Assembly (NCBI GenBank): GCA_023554435.1
Contig: JAMJQV010000150.1
Coordinates: 1-8,300 of the forward strand
Source: Gemmatimonadota bacterium
GTDB taxonomy: Bacteria > Gemmatimonadota > Gemmatimonadetes > Palauibacterales > Palauibacteraceae
Direction of reading: 5' to 3'
DNA length: 8,300 nucleotides
The notes under the pieces: model-generated
What the model was told of the DNA's origin: nothing
What the model saw: the letters and a program-made list of their open reading frames with translations, nothing else
Database searches by the model: none
Shown: in pieces, positions 1 through 6,720 of the stretch
Numbering within the stretch: the first letter of the stretch is position 1
Layout: each line of letters starts with the position of its first letter
Position numbers and translations under genes: made by a program

Positions 1-77
1 TCGACCGTCGTCGAGATGCCGCTACAGGCAGCCAGCAGGAAGGCCGCTCCGATGGCGAGCAGAGCTGAATTGCGCAA
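1..77 (-). CDS. Lipoprotein, N-terminal fragment (runs off left edge)
   Basis: The minus strand opens with TTG at 77-75, preceded by a strong Shine-Dalgarno AAGGAGA (85-91) seven bases upstream. The 25 visible codons read (M)RNSALLAIGAAFLLAACSG and then ISTTV. This is a textbook lipoprotein signal peptide: a short n-region with one Arg, a hydrophobic h-region, and a lipobox Leu-Ala-Ala-Cys with the lipidated Cys at residue 18. The mature protein should therefore be anchored to the inner or outer membrane; Ser at +2 favours the outer membrane by the rule worked out in Enterobacteria. The rest of the protein lies outside the window, so its function cannot be read. The reading frame is short, but the SD, start codon and lipobox agree. 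It lies downstream of the aldolase on the same strand, 154 bases away, with a possible hairpin between them. Confidence 0.68.
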   Translation of the reverse strand, partial: MRNSALLAIGAAFLLAACSGISTTV

Positions 78-84
78 CGTTCCG

Positions 85-91
85 TCTCCTT
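85..91 (-). promoter_or_regulatory. Ribosome binding site of the left-edge lipoprotein gene
   Basis: AAGGAGA on the minus strand lies 7 bases ahead of the TTG start at 77. It is among the best SD matches in the window and is what supports choosing this non-ATG start. Confidence 0.6.
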
Positions 92-163
92 GTTTGATCA
101 CACCCGAATCTGGAAGCGACAACCTACTGGGCCTCCCTAGCAACAGTCACTTGATACGCCACG

Positions 164-197
164 CCCCGGGGAGGGGTCCGCTGGACAGTCTCCCGGG
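164..197 (-). terminator. Possible hairpin downstream of the aldolase gene
   Basis: On the minus strand, CCCGGGAG (197-190) can pair with CTCCCCGGG (173-165) with one bulged C. Inside it is a second stem, GTCC-AGC-GGAC (186-176). The structure begins about 35 bases after the aldolase stop (232-234) and precedes the lipoprotein start. There is no T-tract after it, so it may be a factor-assisted terminator or simply GC-rich structure. Confidence 0.3.
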
Positions 198-231
198 CCG
201 ACGGGCCGCTCGGCTGGCACGACGGAGCGCG

Positions 232-915
232 TCAGGCTCGGCAGATTCCGCCCTCGGCTTCACAAGCCTCGCTGTAGGCCCGCGCGAGCCATCGCAGCAG
301 CGTTCCCCCTGCTTCGGCCGGACTCCGCCCAAGGGCCACGATGCCGTCCTCGTGACCGCCCATGGCGAAGATCTGGCGTTCGGGAAGGACGGTCTCCCGG
401 TACAGCCGACCTACCTCGAGGGCCATCTCCGGTGTGCCGTACGGTACCGAGGGATCCGTCTCAGGCAGGCCCAACGATCGCCTGCGGCGCCACAAGACGG
501 GACTGTGAGCGTGGAGCACACTGCGGACGAGTGGGCTCGCATCGTAGGCGGCGGCGTGCGTCATGGACTCCGACGAAGGCATCACGCAGCCGTGGCTACG
601 GACCCGGTTCGCCCGGTAGTCGTACTCGTCCACCACGGCGAAGTCGCCGAGGCCGATGCACCGGTTCCCGGACGTCTGGGAGCCCGTGATGAGGAACGAG
701 CGCCTGCCGAGCGCGGCGCTACGCGGACCGATCCGGGCACTCACGTTGCCGTACCCGGCGCCCTCGTACAGTCCGGGCTCCTGCCCCACGAGCCCCGTGA
801 GGGCCATGATCTCCCGCCACGCGATCAGCTCGCACACCAGTTCACCGAAGCGGCGCGTCTCCAGCTCACGCTGCTCGTGTTCCGCCTCGAACTGAATGAC
901 GCCTTCGTGGCTCAT
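232..915 (-). CDS. Class II aldolase/adducin family protein
   Basis: This 227-residue protein has the usual length for a class II aldolase/adducin domain (FucA, AraD and RhaD type). These are Zn-dependent lyases or epimerases that act on phosphorylated sugars through an enediolate intermediate. Visible landmarks are the substrate-loop motif GYGNVSAR (54-61), a second phosphate-loop-like motif ITGSQTSG (76-83), PSSE with Glu116 at the catalytic acid position, and His135-Ala-His137 as two zinc ligands. A third zinc His is expected at His188 in GGHEDG. This departs from the common NHG spacing, so substrate preference is likely to differ from FucA. ATG at 915 is the first start after an in-frame stop 30 bases upstream (TAG), so the start is well bounded although I see no good SD. 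It has no sugar kinase or isomerase neighbour in the window, so the substrate is unknown; cytosolic location is inferred from the absence of a signal peptide. Confidence 0.85.
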   Translation of the reverse strand: MSHEGVIQFEAEHEQRELETRRFGELVCELIAWREIMALTGLVGQEPGLYEGAGYGNVSARIGPRSAALGRRSFLITGSQTSGNRCIGLGDFAVVDEYDYRANRVRSHGCVMPSSESMTHAAAYDASPLVRSVLHAHSPVLWRRRRSLGLPETDPSVPYGTPEMALEVGRLYRETVLPERQIFAMGGHEDGIVALGRSPAEAGGTLLRWLARAYSEACEAEGGICRA

Positions 916-1260
916 GCCGGGTCGCTGGTGACAAGTGATGACCTATAGTTAGGATCCGCTTCCCCGACCCCGCACGCAACCGTCCATGGTGTGGTCTCCG
1001 CCCCGGGGTTCTGAATCGCCACGCTGCTCGAGGTGAACAGGAAAAGCACTATCAGCATTCAGCAATATTGTGCGGATCAGCCCGTCCCTGGATCTCCTAA
1101 GTCACTGTCCCATAAGACTCTCGAATCGGGCACGGAAGTGGCTGCCTTCCCCGCGCGACCCTGCGTCGCCACCCTTGTCGATCATGCATTTTGCGTGCGG
1201 GTGAGCGACGATGTTCAATCCGGCTAACCGCAAATAGCGTGTTTTGCCTAATCTGTGGGT
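916..1260. other. Intergenic region between divergent genes, no gene seen
   Basis: These 345 bases separate the divergent aldolase (minus) and beta-barrel (plus) genes, so both promoters should lie here. I see no tRNA, no riboswitch I recognise and no convincing ORF. Present are a perfect 8-bp palindrome CAATATTG (1063-1070), a distant inverted repeat ACCCCG (967-972) / CGGGGT (1004-1009), and a weak -10-like CCTAAT (1247-1252) eight bases before ATG 1261. The stretch 1020-1260 is visibly less GC-rich than the flanking genes, as expected for regulatory DNA. Confidence 0.5.
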
Positions 1261-1956
1261 ATGACTATGCGTAGAATCCTGACTTTGAGCCTCTGTATCC
1301 TCTTCTTTGCGGCCGTCCCGATCCAGGCCCAGGACGCCACGGCGCCGGTCTCCCATGGTGCCCGGTTCTCGTCCGGGCTCCTGATGGGATACAGCTCCGG
1401 CTTCGGAGTGCAGGCGTTTGGAGTGGCCTCGGACTTCGCGGACGGATTTCCTCTCCAGGCACGCCTGGGTCTCGGTTTCACGTCGGTGGATGCCGGGAGC
1501 CCGCCGGATGCCCGGCGAGTGTTCATCAACAACGCCACCAACGGAATCCCGGAGGAGAGCGGACAAACCTGGGGCTTCAGTCTCGACGTGGGCTACCCGG
1601 TCAACCTGTTCTCGATGAAGCAGGCGTTCCTCGTGGGCGGCGTTCGCTACGCCCGGTTCAAGGGCAACTTCAAGTACGTGGGTGGAAACGAGGACTTCGA
1701 CGTGAAGAGCAGTCATTGGGGCCTGGGCGCTGCATTACAGAGCTATTTCCCGATGAGTGGGAGGTTCGATCTCGTACTGGATGCCGGCCTCGACTACTAC
1801 TTCTCGAGCACTCTCACGGGACACGATACGGCGTACGACCCGGACGGCACGGCCGTGAATCCTCGTGAAGACTACACGTACTCGGACGCTGACGCGGCCA
1901 TTGGGCAGCCGACGTTCCGGCCGATCCTGATGTTGGGCATGAACTACCGGTTCTGA
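1261..1956 (+). CDS. Secreted outer-membrane beta-barrel protein
   Basis: This protein of about 231 residues begins with a Sec signal peptide: MTMRR, a hydrophobic core ILTLSLCILFFAAVP, and a likely cleavage after Ile-Gln-Ala (residue 23), giving a mature N-terminus QDATAP. The mature part is rich in Gly and aromatic residues in alternating patterns (for example GLLMGYSSGFGVQAFGV, FLVGGVRYARF, DLVLDAGLDYYF). It ends in MLGMNYRF, with the C-terminal Phe typical of BAM-inserted barrels. An 8-10 strand porin-like or OmpA-like barrel is the natural reading; I cannot assign a cargo. Starts at GTG 1255, ATG 1261 and ATG 1267 are all in frame. None has a clear SD; I chose 1261 because a weak -10 (CCTAAT, 1247-1252) would place transcription start almost at this ATG. 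The gene converges with the TPR gene, with a gap of only 15 bp and no terminator visible in it. Confidence 0.68.
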   Translation: MTMRRILTLSLCILFFAAVPIQAQDATAPVSHGARFSSGLLMGYSSGFGVQAFGVASDFADGFPLQARLGLGFTSVDAGSPPDARRVFINNATNGIPEESGQTWGFSLDVGYPVNLFSMKQAFLVGGVRYARFKGNFKYVGGNEDFDVKSSHWGLGAALQSYFPMSGRFDLVLDAGLDYYFSSTLTGHDTAYDPDGTAVNPREDYTYSDADAAIGQPTFRPILMLGMNYRF

Positions 1957-1971
1957 TGGACCGAATGGACC

Positions 1972-3705
1972 TCAGACAGGGGCAGGGCCGGGCACGTCGT
2001 CCAGGCCGACCTCGCTCACCAGGCGGCCAAAACGCGGATCCGTGCGGAGGGGCTCGAAAGCCGGGTCCACGTTGAGGAACACCAGGTACCACGAGCGCTG
2101 ACGCAGGGCCACGTTCAGGCATTCGAATGCCCGGTCCAGGTCGCCGAGGCCGATGTACACGAGCGCGAGGTGGTCCGGGGCCACCTCCTTGCCCAGGGGC
2201 AGCTTCTCGAGCCGCGCCAGCGTCGACAGTGCGTCGTCGCGGCGCCCCGCCCTGGCCTGGGCGAAGGCAAGAAGAGCCGTGAGGCCGTTCTTGCGCCGCA
2301 CGCGCGGGATCCAGCTTTCGCATACGTCGATCGCCCTGTCGGGCTCGCCGGCCTGCACCAGGGCAGGACCGAGAAACCACGGCGCGAGAACGAACTCGGG
2401 ATCCTGTTCCAGCGTCTGCTCATAGCTGCGAATCGCGGCCCGATAGTCGCCCAGGAAGTAGCGAACCCAGCCGACGCCGAACCCGATGGTGGACGAAAGC
2501 GGATCCAGCGCGTGCGCGATATCGAGTTGCTCCAGGGCTTCGTCGAAGCGTCCCATGGCCACCAGGAACTCCCCGAACCAGTGGCGAGCGACCGCGTAGT
2601 CCGGGTTTCGCTCCAGCGCCGCACGGAAACCCTCCTCGGCCCCCGTCCAGTCCCACCCGTACATGAACCGGGCGTAGGCCAGGGACGTGTGAGGCTCGGC
2701 CAGCGAATCATCCACGGCAACCGCGGACGAAGCGGCCGACACGGTCTTGGTGTACGCCTCGATCGACGAGAGGTGACGATACCACCCGAGGATGCTGTAG
2801 GAATCAGCCAGGCCCGCCCAGGCGAGGCCGTAGCGATCGTCGATGGCGATCGCCTTCCGAAACAGTTCGATCCCCTTCTCCAGCTCGTTCGCGGTTCGCC
2901 GGTTCCAGTGGTACCTGCCCTGCAGATACAGGGTGTAGGCCTCGAGGTTGGCGGTACCCGGCCGAACGATCGACTCTCCGGTTCCCAGCTTCGCCTTGAG
3001 CGTCTCTACGATGGCGCGCGCCACCTCGTCCTGGATCGCGAAGACATCGCTCATTTCACGATCGTACCGCTCGGACCAGAGATGGTATCCATGTTCGCAG
3101 TCGATCAGCTGCGCGGTGATCCGGACCTGGTCGCCGACCGTGCGGACGCTCCCCTCGACCAGGCATCCCACTCCCAGCTGGGCTCCGATCTCCTGGACCT
3201 GCTCCTCCCGCCCCTTGAAGGCGAATGACGAAGTCCGGGCCAGGACCCTCAGGTCTTCGATCCGGGTCAGGGCGTTGATGATCTCTTCGGCGATCCCATC
3301 CCCGAAGTACTCCTGGCTTCCGTCCGGGCTCATGTCCACGAACGGAAGCACCGCGATCGACTTCCGATCGGTAGGCTCGCGGACGGCCGCGTAACCGACG
3401 GCCTGCGCCGCGCCCCCCGTCCGGATCGGAGCAGGTACGGCCGTCGCGGCGGGACCCGTCCGAACGAATCCGCTCGTCGTGAAGTCGAAGAACCAGCCGA
3501 CGAGGATGGCAATGGGAAATCCGGCCAGTACCACCAGCGCCACAAGCGTGTTGGTCCAGCCCGGGAAGTTCAGTGCCGAGCCCAGGTTGCCGGCGCCTTC
3601 CAGCGCGGCGAGCCCGACCAGGACGTAGAGAATCACAACCCGGAACAGGCGACGACGACGAACCTCCTCGAAGAGAGGTGCGAGTTTCGAACTCAGCTTG
3701 CTCAC
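1972..3705 (-). CDS. Membrane-anchored FlgO/TolB-like domain and TPR protein
   Basis: This 577-residue protein (from GTG 3705) has three parts. Residues 15-80 form a basic patch (VRRRRLFR) followed by two transmembrane helices (about 21-45 and 51-74) ending in WFFDFTTSGF. This segment is found in front of many cyclase- and kinase-linked TPR proteins. Residues 114-240 are a FlgO/TolB-N-like domain: KSIAVLPFVDMSPD, then YFGDGIAEEIINALTRI, VLARTSSFAFKG, VEGSVR and WSERYD. Residues 254-535 hold about seven TPR units, clear at 336-370, 371-402, 404-436 and 509-535 (each closing near a DP or NP). The C-terminus carries the family signature VDPAFEPLRTDPRFGRL. There is no winged helix, kinase or cyclase domain, so it is probably a scaffold or sensor-like partner rather than an enzyme. 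Two TM helices place both N-terminus and TPRs in the cytoplasm. The frame stays open upstream to 4380, but that part is antisense to the dehydrogenase and is not protein-like. Confidence 0.87.
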   Translation of the reverse strand: MSKLSSKLAPLFEEVRRRRLFRVVILYVLVGLAALEGAGNLGSALNFPGWTNTLVALVVLAGFPIAILVGWFFDFTTSGFVRTGPAATAVPAPIRTGGAAQAVGYAAVREPTDRKSIAVLPFVDMSPDGSQEYFGDGIAEEIINALTRIEDLRVLARTSSFAFKGREEQVQEIGAQLGVGCLVEGSVRTVGDQVRITAQLIDCEHGYHLWSERYDREMSDVFAIQDEVARAIVETLKAKLGTGESIVRPGTANLEAYTLYLQGRYHWNRRTANELEKGIELFRKAIAIDDRYGLAWAGLADSYSILGWYRHLSSIEAYTKTVSAASSAVAVDDSLAEPHTSLAYARFMYGWDWTGAEEGFRAALERNPDYAVARHWFGEFLVAMGRFDEALEQLDIAHALDPLSSTIGFGVGWVRYFLGDYRAAIRSYEQTLEQDPEFVLAPWFLGPALVQAGEPDRAIDVCESWIPRVRRKNGLTALLAFAQARAGRRDDALSTLARLEKLPLGKEVAPDHLALVYIGLGDLDRAFECLNVALRQRSWYLVFLNVDPAFEPLRTDPRFGRLVSEVGLDDVPGPAPV

Positions 3706-3711
3706 GAACAG

Positions 3712-3715
3712 CCTC
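3712..3715 (-). promoter_or_regulatory. SD that decides the TPR gene start
   Basis: On the minus strand GAGG lies 6 bases ahead of GTG 3705, whereas the in-frame ATG at 3729, eight codons earlier, has no SD. The protein starting at GTG 3705, VSKLSSKLAPLFEEVRRRR, also matches the short basic N-terminus usual for this family. Confidence 0.55.
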
Positions 3716-3742
3716 GGAAAGGGCGACATCCAGACGAACACC

Positions 3743-3810
3743 AATGCCCCGTCGGGGCATTCGGCATCCGTGATGGGGGGTACGGATGTCGGGCCGATGC
3801 AATCCGGCCC
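3743..3810 (-). promoter_or_regulatory. Three consecutive stem-loops upstream of the TPR gene
   Basis: Read in the direction of the TPR gene, three inverted repeats follow one another with almost no gap. The first is GGGCCG...CGGCCC (3810-3791; 6 bp, loop 8). The second is GACATCCG...CGGATGCC (3790-3763; 8 pairs including one G-U, loop 12). The third is AATGCCCC-GAC-GGGGCATT (3761-3743; 8 bp, loop 3). The last ends 38 bases before GTG 3705. They could form a structured 5' leader, an attenuator or protein operators; no T-run follows, so a classical terminator is not supported. The function is inference, but the base complementarity is directly visible. Confidence 0.5.
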
Positions 3811-3912
3811 CCTTCGAACGGAACGCTCGATCGACGGCTCTATCCGTATATCTAGGGAGTGTGGCCGCGTTTGTTCCACAATCTGACGCGCGTGGGGACC
3901 CCTGGGCCTACC

Positions 3913-3941
3913 GTGTCGTTCGCCTCTCTCTCCCTTATAAT
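3913..3941 (+). promoter_or_regulatory. Promoter of the dehydrogenase gene (perfect TATAAT)
   Basis: A consensus -10 box TATAAT sits at 3936-3941. A weak -35 (GTGTCG, 3913-3918, three of six matches) lies 17 bases upstream. Transcription would start at about 3948-3949, which coincides with ATG 3949 and implies a leaderless message. Confidence 0.55.
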
Positions 3942-3948
3942 GGTGAAC

Positions 3949-5040
3949 ATGCCGATCAAAGCAGCCGTCATGACTGGCCCCAACAGGCCGATCGAAATGT
4001 GGTCGCTGGACGACCCGGTGATCGAAGAGGGCGCCGTTCTCCTCGAGACCGTAGCCAGCGAGGTCTGTGGCACGGACGTGCATTTGAGCCACGGACGGCT
4101 CGCGGGCGTGCCCTATCCGATCGTTCCCGGGCACGTGAGTGTCGGGCGCGTGCTGGAGACGGGGGGAAACGTCACCGACTTCATCGGCGACCCGCTCGCG
4201 CCTGGCGACGTCGTGACCTTCTACGATGTGCACGAGACCTGTAACGCCTGCTGGTTCTGCCTCGTAGCCGGGCAACCGAACCGCTGCCCGAGTCGCCGTG
4301 TGTATGGGATCACCTATTCGGCGCACGACGGACCGCTGGGCGGTTGGGCCGAGCGGATCTACCTGAAACCCGGCGTGCACGTCTTCAGGCTTCCCGAGCC
4401 GCTCGGGGCGGACGACGTGATCGGTGGCGGGTGTGGTCTGTTCACGGGCTTTGCCGCGGTGGATCGCAGCGGGCTTCCGATGGGTTCGACTGTGCTCGTC
4501 CAGGGCTCGGGACCGGTCGGGCTGTCGGCCGTGGCCATGTCCGTTCTGGGAGGCGCCAGCCTGGTCATCAACATCGGCGACCCGGATGCCCGCCTCGACA
4601 TCGCTCGCGTGCTCGGCGCTGACGCGGTCCTATCGGTCGAAGGTGACTCTCTCGACGAGCGTGAGAGCGTGATCCGCGACCTCACGCACGGCAGGGGCGT
4701 GGACATCGGTATCGAGGCGTCCGGCAATCCAGCAGCCGTTTCCGAGGGACTCCACCTGTTGAGGGACGGCGGCACCTACGTCGTGGCGGGCCATTACACC
4801 GACACCGGCGAGACCCCCGTCAACCCGCACATCGACATCAACCGAAAGCATGCGGATATCAGAGGGCAGTGGGGAACGGATCTGGGGCACGTGTATCGAG
4901 CCCTCCGGGTCCTGGCCCGGCACCAAGACCGGCTGGACATGTCCCGCATCATTGGCGGGCGCTACTCCCTCGACGACGCGGGCCAGGCGCTCGCGGACGT
5001 GGCTGCTCTGAAGATCACCAAGGCCATCATCGAGCCCTGA
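3949..5040 (+). CDS. Zinc-dependent medium-chain alcohol dehydrogenase family protein
   Basis: This 363-residue NAD(P)-dependent oxidoreductase of the MDR superfamily has the normal family length. The N-terminal GroES-like domain carries catalytic-zinc ligands Cys40 (VCGTD) and His62, with Cys162 (GGGCG) as probable third ligand. A structural zinc lobe is complete with Cys98, Cys101, Cys104 and Cys113. The Rossmann domain has the nucleotide loop GSGPVG (186-191) and the downstream GVDIGIEASGNP stretch (250-261) typical of the family. The usual GHE at the catalytic zinc is GHV here (Val63). At the end of the second Rossmann strand (INIGDPDARL) Gly210 appears to occupy the place of the NAD-selecting acidic residue, which hints at NADP use. 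ATG 3949 was chosen because a TATAAT box overlaps the earlier in-frame ATG at 3940 and no SD is present; the frame upstream to 3859 is not protein-like. The alcohol or polyol substrate is unknown. The neighbours are unrelated. Confidence 0.92.
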   Translation: MPIKAAVMTGPNRPIEMWSLDDPVIEEGAVLLETVASEVCGTDVHLSHGRLAGVPYPIVPGHVSVGRVLETGGNVTDFIGDPLAPGDVVTFYDVHETCNACWFCLVAGQPNRCPSRRVYGITYSAHDGPLGGWAERIYLKPGVHVFRLPEPLGADDVIGGGCGLFTGFAAVDRSGLPMGSTVLVQGSGPVGLSAVAMSVLGGASLVINIGDPDARLDIARVLGADAVLSVEGDSLDERESVIRDLTHGRGVDIGIEASGNPAAVSEGLHLLRDGGTYVVAGHYTDTGETPVNPHIDINRKHADIRGQWGTDLGHVYRALRVLARHQDRLDMSRIIGGRYSLDDAGQALADVAALKITKAIIEP

Positions 5041-5059
5041 CTGTGGAGACGGACACGTC

Positions 5060-5090
5060 CTGACCTGGCGTGCGGGTGTTCCGCGGTCAG
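5060..5090. terminator. Weak inverted repeat between convergent genes
   Basis: CTGACC (5060-5065) and GGTCAG (5085-5090) are complementary, with GCG (5068-5070) / CGC (5082-5084) able to extend the stem after a two-base bulge. The repeat fills most of the 51-bp gap between the stop codons of the dehydrogenase and the methyltransferase, so it could serve either strand. There is no T-tract on either side. Confidence 0.3.
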
Positions 5091-5091
5091 C

Positions 5092-6576
5092 TCAGTTGGC
5101 CGGCCACCGTTCCGGCATGTATCGATCGGGGACGCCGATGAGCACGAAGCGATCGATCAAGTCTCGCACTGTGTCGGTCCGCGAGCCCGCCTGTACGTCG
5201 GCCAACACCTCCCGAGACAGCGTGATCCGACCCGGCGCGTATTCGAGGTAGCCCGCGTTCTCGAACTCATACCATTCGGTCGGGAATTCGAACCGGAGCG
5301 CGACGTCGCCCTCCGCACTCGCTGACTCGAGGCGGTAGATCGGATTCACCACCAGCCGCCCCTCGGCGTGAGCCCGACCATCCACCGGCTGGTGTTTTCG
5401 GAATGCCGTCTCGTCGTCGGACAGCACTGCCGACAGCCATTTCTGGACTGCGAGTTCTTCCGGCGACGACGAGCGACGCAAGTCCAGCCCTTCCTGGCCC
5501 CGGTAGGAAGCCACCAGTTCATCCTCGCCCAGCAGGACATGGGGTATCTCGCCGAAGAGCTGGGCATACCCGTCGACTGTGAGCTCGTGACCCTCTCGCG
5601 GCTCGATCGCCGCGTTTCCGAATCTGACGATTCCGATCAACGCATCCGACGCGGTGACACGACGCGCCTCCCGCAGGCACCCGGCCTTGTTCAGCACCAG
5701 GTGGAAGGCGTCCGAGCAGAACGCGCTTCCGAAGAAGCCCGACCGGAACGGCAGGGGACGGTCCACCCACTGGCATATGAAGCTGGCCCCGGGCGCCATG
5801 AAGTTCCGCGCGATCCACAGACGGAAGTAGTTGCGGTCCACTCCCACGACGGGCCTGTCCCCGGTCTCGCCCGCGCAGAAGTAGTGGGTGAGGTGGCCGG
5901 GGCCGCATGCCAGGTCGAGGATCGCTCCTTCCCGCTCCCTGATCAGAGAGGCGACGGAGAGGGCCGCCAGGTGTCGGGGCTGACCGAAGCCGAACGCGAA
6001 ATGGACGGCCGTTTCGGCTCGCGAGTAGCGGGCCATGTAGAAGTCCATCGCCTCGAGGGCCGTCAACTTCTCGCGATTTTCCAGCAGGTACTCCCCGACC
6101 CTTCGTCGGGCCCTGTGAAGCAGACGCCCGCCCGAGAGACGGTTTAGGCGACCCTGGACGCTGACCGGAACGCGAGGCTCGTGGTGCGGATCGGGCCGGA
6201 TGAACTCCGTCGGGGCTCTCTCTGGGCTGCCCACGTCGGCTGGGGGCCTGGCCAGGAGATCGGCCTCGGGTGTGGCCGGGTTCAGCAACCGGCTGAACGC
6301 CTCGGCGTAGCGACGCCTCTCGATCAACCTGCACAGAGACCTGGCGCTTACCCCCCGACCGACCCTGAAGGCAGGCGCCTCTGCCTCCACTCCGATCAGT
6401 TGCCCGGGCTCCGCGACGATCAGAACACCCCCGACGATCGGGAACTCGTAACCGCAGCCCCTGCAACGGGTGACACCGAACGACACACCCAACTCATCTT
6501 CCTCCACACCGGAACGGAGTGCCAGCGAGTGGGTGCAGAAAGGACATCGAAGAGCGTCAATCGCCGTGGTCCGCAT
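5092..6576 (-). CDS. Zinc-ribbon plus class I SAM-dependent methyltransferase
   Basis: The 494-residue protein starts with a Trm112-like zinc ribbon: Cys11-Pro-Phe-Cys14 and Cys38-Arg-Gly-Cys41, followed by GYEFPIVGGVLIV. After a linker (about 50-175), a class I methyltransferase fold follows. Motif I is DLACGPG (221-227), the acidic residue binding SAM ribose is probably Asp247 (VVGVDRN), and a motif IV-like stretch is at 281-292 (FFGSAFCSDAFH). The C-terminal 170 residues (320-494) show no motif I recognise and are much longer than a bare methyltransferase needs. The substrate is unknown: a zinc ribbon joined to Methyltransf_11-like domains occurs on small-molecule as well as RNA enzymes. 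ATG 6576 is preceded by GGGCGAGG (the GAGG only 3 bases away) and a plausible promoter. The frame stays open to GTG 6681, but those 35 codons lack conservation-like features and would cover that promoter. Confidence 0.85.
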   Translation of the reverse strand: MRTTAIDALRCPFCTHSLALRSGVEEDELGVSFGVTRCRGCGYEFPIVGGVLIVAEPGQLIGVEAEAPAFRVGRGVSARSLCRLIERRRYAEAFSRLLNPATPEADLLARPPADVGSPERAPTEFIRPDPHHEPRVPVSVQGRLNRLSGGRLLHRARRRVGEYLLENREKLTALEAMDFYMARYSRAETAVHFAFGFGQPRHLAALSVASLIREREGAILDLACGPGHLTHYFCAGETGDRPVVGVDRNYFRLWIARNFMAPGASFICQWVDRPLPFRSGFFGSAFCSDAFHLVLNKAGCLREARRVTASDALIGIVRFGNAAIEPREGHELTVDGYAQLFGEIPHVLLGEDELVASYRGQEGLDLRRSSSPEELAVQKWLSAVLSDDETAFRKHQPVDGRAHAEGRLVVNPIYRLESASAEGDVALRFEFPTEWYEFENAGYLEYAPGRITLSREVLADVQAGSRTDTVRDLIDRFVLIGVPDRYMPERWPAN

Positions 6577-6616
6577 GGTCCTCGCCCGTTTGTGGGATCG
6601 CCCGTACCATGACTCA

Positions 6617-6646
6617 TCTATAGCGCGCCGTTGAGTCACGGGACAA
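6617..6646 (-). promoter_or_regulatory. Candidate promoter of the methyltransferase gene
   Basis: On the minus strand TTGTCC (6646-6641) and TATAGA (6622-6617) are spaced by 18 bases, each matching four of six consensus positions. A start near 6610 would give a leader of about 34 bases before ATG 6576. Confidence 0.4.
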
Positions 6647-6720
6647 CCGTACCGGCCGCAACTGCGGGCCGCTATTCTCACCGCGTGTGAGAGTCGAGAG
6701 CCAATGTCCGGAAGAGGTTG

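Noticed and set aside
16..948. Long plus-strand ORF (310 codons) over the aldolase
   Set aside because: It is antisense to the class II aldolase, whose motifs (GYGNVSAR, HAH, SSE) are clear. The plus-strand translation is Arg/Pro/Ala-rich with no domain pattern, as expected for an antisense frame in GC-rich DNA.
1033..1227. 64-codon plus-strand ORF from GTG 1033 in the intergenic region
   Set aside because: No SD, no codon bias like the neighbouring genes, and no recognisable motif; it is more likely chance in regulatory DNA.
2170..3228. Long plus-strand ORF (352 codons) over the TPR gene
   Set aside because: Antisense shadow of the FlgO/TPR coding sequence; no recognisable motifs and no SD.
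3706..4380. N-terminal extension of the TPR protein (225 codons open upstream of GTG 3705)
   Set aside because: Most of it is antisense to the dehydrogenase and its translation is not protein-like. GTG 3705 has a well-placed SD and gives the expected family N-terminus.
4359..4775. Antisense ORF of 138 codons within the dehydrogenase
   Set aside because: Ser/Pro/Thr-rich antisense frame with no SD or motif, inside a gene with intact zinc-binding and Rossmann signatures.
6577..6681. 35-codon N-terminal extension of the methyltransferase from GTG 6681
   Set aside because: It would run across a plausible promoter, is rich in Arg and Cys without pattern, and the zinc ribbon begins naturally after ATG 6576.
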